A DNA stretch of 64,000 nt from Couchioplanes caeruleus (GTDB lineage: Bacteria; Actinomycetota; Actinomycetes; Mycobacteriales; Micromonosporaceae): assembly GCF_003751945.1 (NCBI RefSeq), contig NZ_RJKL01000001.1, positions 496,001 through 560,000 of the forward strand. The letters run 5' to 3'. Shown here one piece after another: positions 62,499-64,000 of this stretch. Within the stretch, counting starts at the first letter, position 1; every line of letters begins with the position of its first letter. The notes beneath the pieces are model-generated. The model saw only the letters and a program-made list of their open reading frames with translations, was not told the DNA's origin and ran no database searches. The position numbers were made by a program, and so were the translations under genes.

Positions 62499-62921
62499 AT
62501 GTCGAACACCAAACGTCGCGACCTGCTCAAGTTCGCCGGCGCCGCCACCGTGGCCGCCGGCACTGGAGCACTCATCGTGCAGGTCACCACCGCCGGAGGC
62601 TCGCAGGCCGCCGTCGATGCGCCGGCCGCCGCCGAGCGTCCGAATCAGATCACCGAGACCTACCGCGGCCGCCGGATCGAGATCGGTCCCGCGTCGCCGG
62701 CGCAGAAGCAGGCCCAGGCCCACCACCTGACCGCCACCGGTGGCGCGGCCGACCTCGGGATCCGCATCGACGGCGTCCCGCTGCACGTGATGCAGAACGC
62801 CGACGGCACCTACACCAGCGTGTCGAACCACTACGAGAGCTTCAAGTCCCTGCGCGAGGTCGCCCGCGCCGCCGTCGACGAGCTCGACGGTGCCCGCCTG
62901 CTGCCGCTGCAGCACGGCTGA
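62499..62921 (+). CDS. melC1: Tyrosinase co-factor (copper chaperone) MelC1
   Basis: A 140-residue exported protein with a Tat-type signal (KRRDLLKFAGAATVAAGTGALIV) and a MelC1 domain (ETYRGRRIEIGP, IRIDGVPLHVMQNADGTY, SNHYESFKSLREVARAAVDEL) with His residues thought to hand copper to the tyrosinase. In Streptomyces MelC1 escorts MelC2 through the Tat pathway. ATG 62499 follows GGGAGGA. It precedes melC2 by 32 bp. Confidence 0.92.
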   Translation: MSNTKRRDLLKFAGAATVAAGTGALIVQVTTAGGSQAAVDAPAAAERPNQITETYRGRRIEIGPASPAQKQAQAHHLTATGGAADLGIRIDGVPLHVMQNADGTYTSVSNHYESFKSLREVARAAVDELDGARLLPLQHG

Positions 62922-62953
62922 CCCCTCCTACTCGAAAGGCGACTGCACCCCAC

Positions 62954-63775
62954 ATGGGCGTACGCAAGGACCAGCGCAACCTGTCCGCCACGGAGAAGAA
63001 GGCGTTCGTCGACGCCGTGCTGCAGCTCAAGCGCAGCGGCCGGTACGACGCCTTCGTCCGTACCCACAACCAGTTCATCGTCAGCGACTCCGACAACGGC
63101 AACCGCGTCGGGCACCGTTCGCCGTCGTTCCTTCCGTGGCACCGGCAGTTCCTGCTCGACTTCGAGCGGGCGCTGCAGGCCATCGATCCGGCCGTGAACC
63201 TGCCGTACTGGAACTGGACCGTCGACCGCACCGCCACCTCGTCGATCTGGGCCGCGGACTTCATGGGCGGCAACGGCCGCAGCTCGGACGGCCAGGTCAC
63301 CACCGGCCCGTTCGCGTTCAACACCGGCAACTGGACGATCAACGTCCGCAGTGACAGCCGCAACTACCTGCGCCGGGCGCTGGGCGCCGGCGGGCGCTCC
63401 CTGCCGACCGCCACCCAGCTTCAGACGGTGCTCGCCCAGACGGTGTACGACGTCGCGCCGTGGAACAGCACCTCCGCCACCGGCTTCCGCAACCAGCTCG
63501 AGGGCTGGCGCGGACCGGGCATGCACAACAGCGTGCACGTCTGGGTGGGCGGCGACATGCAGACCGGCACGTCCCCCAACGACCCGGTGTTCTGGCTGCA
63601 CCACTGCCACATCGACAAGCTGTGGTCGGACTGGCAGAGGGCGCACCCGACCTCCGGTTACCTGCCGACCGGAAACACCACCAACGTCGTGGACCTGAAC
63701 GACACCATGACCCCCTGGGGCACCGTGCGGCCGGCCGACATGCTGACCCACACCGCCTGGTACACCTACGAGTGA
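62954..63775 (+). CDS. melC2: Tyrosinase MelC2
   Basis: A 273-residue type 3 copper enzyme, the usual MelC2 length. CuA ligands: THNQF, RVGHRSPSFLPWHRQFLLDFE; CuB ligands: GMHNSVHVWVGGDM and DPVFWLHHCHIDKLWSDWQ. It has no signal of its own and should be exported with MelC1. It oxidises phenols to o-quinones, giving melanin. ATG 62954. A hairpin at 63801-63830 ends the operon. Confidence 0.95.
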   Translation: MGVRKDQRNLSATEKKAFVDAVLQLKRSGRYDAFVRTHNQFIVSDSDNGNRVGHRSPSFLPWHRQFLLDFERALQAIDPAVNLPYWNWTVDRTATSSIWAADFMGGNGRSSDGQVTTGPFAFNTGNWTINVRSDSRNYLRRALGAGGRSLPTATQLQTVLAQTVYDVAPWNSTSATGFRNQLEGWRGPGMHNSVHVWVGGDMQTGTSPNDPVFWLHHCHIDKLWSDWQRAHPTSGYLPTGNTTNVVDLNDTMTPWGTVRPADMLTHTAWYTYE

Positions 63776-63800
63776 CCTGGCCGGGATGACCCGGTGGCAC

Positions 63801-63830
63801 CGGCCCGGGCGACGCCAGTTGCCCGGGCCG
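63801..63830 (+). terminator. Hairpin after melC2
   Basis: Perfect ten-base arms CGGCCCGGGC (63801-63810) and GCCCGGGCCG (63821-63830) with a ten-base loop, 25 bases past the stop. Confidence 0.75.
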
Positions 63831-63938
63831 GGATCCCCACCTTGATCAACCCTGCCGTGATCGCAGCCATCGGCAGCCGGGCACCCGACCTGAGACTTCC
63901 GGCCGCATATCCTCACTGAGCTGGGGTAAAGGGTGGCC

Positions 63939-64000
63939 ATGAGCGACACACGGATGCGGCTGGACGGGCCCGCCGAGGCGTCCACCGGGACCCTCGTCCA
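63939..64000 (+). CDS. Start of an unidentified gene (3' end outside window)
   Basis: ATG 63939 follows AAGGGTGGCC and opens a frame of 20 codons that runs off the window (begins MSDTRMRLDGPAEA). Too short to identify. Confidence 0.4.
   Translation, partial: MSDTRMRLDGPAEASTGTLV

Overview
The window is about 64 kb of very GC-rich DNA with GC-rich third codon positions, many GTG starts, several apparently leaderless starts and many ATGA stop/start overlaps. With a Streptomyces-type melC1-melC2 tyrosinase pair, an NnaR-type nitrate regulator, MEDS-domain anti-sigma factors and an unattached fliQ plus a chemoreceptor, it points to a chromosome of a filamentous, probably motile-spored actinomycete (Actinoplanes/Micromonosporaceae-like). 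The family call is inference. I saw no rRNA, tRNA, CRISPR array, transposase or phage gene.

Layout. 1-2.4 kb: 3' part of a UvrA-like double ATPase with a perfect 17-bp hairpin terminator. 2.4-2.9 kb: a 30-bp tandem repeat and a frameshifted remnant of a repeat-type beta-propeller protein. 2.9-14.4 kb: a GAF-GGDEF protein, an esterase, a secreted C15-like protein, orphan fliQ, an adenosine-deaminase-like enzyme, a PQ-loop membrane protein with a repeat tail, a xylose-type binding lipoprotein, a GDSL esterase, a membrane PAS-GGDEF-EAL protein and an acyltransferase. 14.4-17.2 kb: a secreted copper amine oxidase encoded as two proteins, next to a DUF305 protein. 17.4-22.2 kb: secreted S15-like hydrolase, GNAT, double YCII protein, DUF6188 protein and a two-domain SagB-like oxidoreductase.

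22.3-25.8 kb: three genes joined by ATGA overlaps (ECF-like sigma factor, a protein with decayed GGDEF and EAL domains, a SAM methyltransferase). 26-34 kb: phosphoesterase, low-complexity secreted protein, a MEDS / MEDS-ATPase pair, LacI regulator, HAD phosphatase, truncated DUF2064 fragment, hydrolase-dehydrogenase pair. 34.0-36.9 kb: a small stand-alone protein with a clan CD (caspase/CHAT-like) His-Gly and Ser-Cys pattern, a secreted Ig-like protein, and a second xylose-type binding lipoprotein.

36.9-43.1 kb: an oxygenase island. An AurF-like diiron oxygenase is divergent from TetR-DUF4873, and a VirS-like AraC regulator is divergent from a coupled Baeyer-Villiger-type monooxygenase, SDR and alpha/beta hydrolase, the layout of the mycobacterial virS/mymA locus. 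43.3-47.7 kb: AGE-family isomerase, a second MEDS-ATPase with its STAS partner, and a chemoreceptor. 47.8-55.2 kb: nitrate assimilation, read leftward as NnaR, nitrate reductase, NirB, NirD and NarK, nearly all overlapping. 55.5-64 kb: B12-type radical SAM protein, threonine-synthase-like enzyme, hsp20 behind a CIRCE element, a DUF5995 protein, a threonine-dehydratase remnant, acyl-CoA synthetase, FMN reductase, the tyrosinase pair, and the start of one more gene at the right edge.

Recurring themes are signalling (three GGDEF-type proteins, three MEDS proteins, one STAS, one sigma factor), copper enzymes (amine oxidase, tyrosinase), and 27-30 bp tandem repeats at four places.
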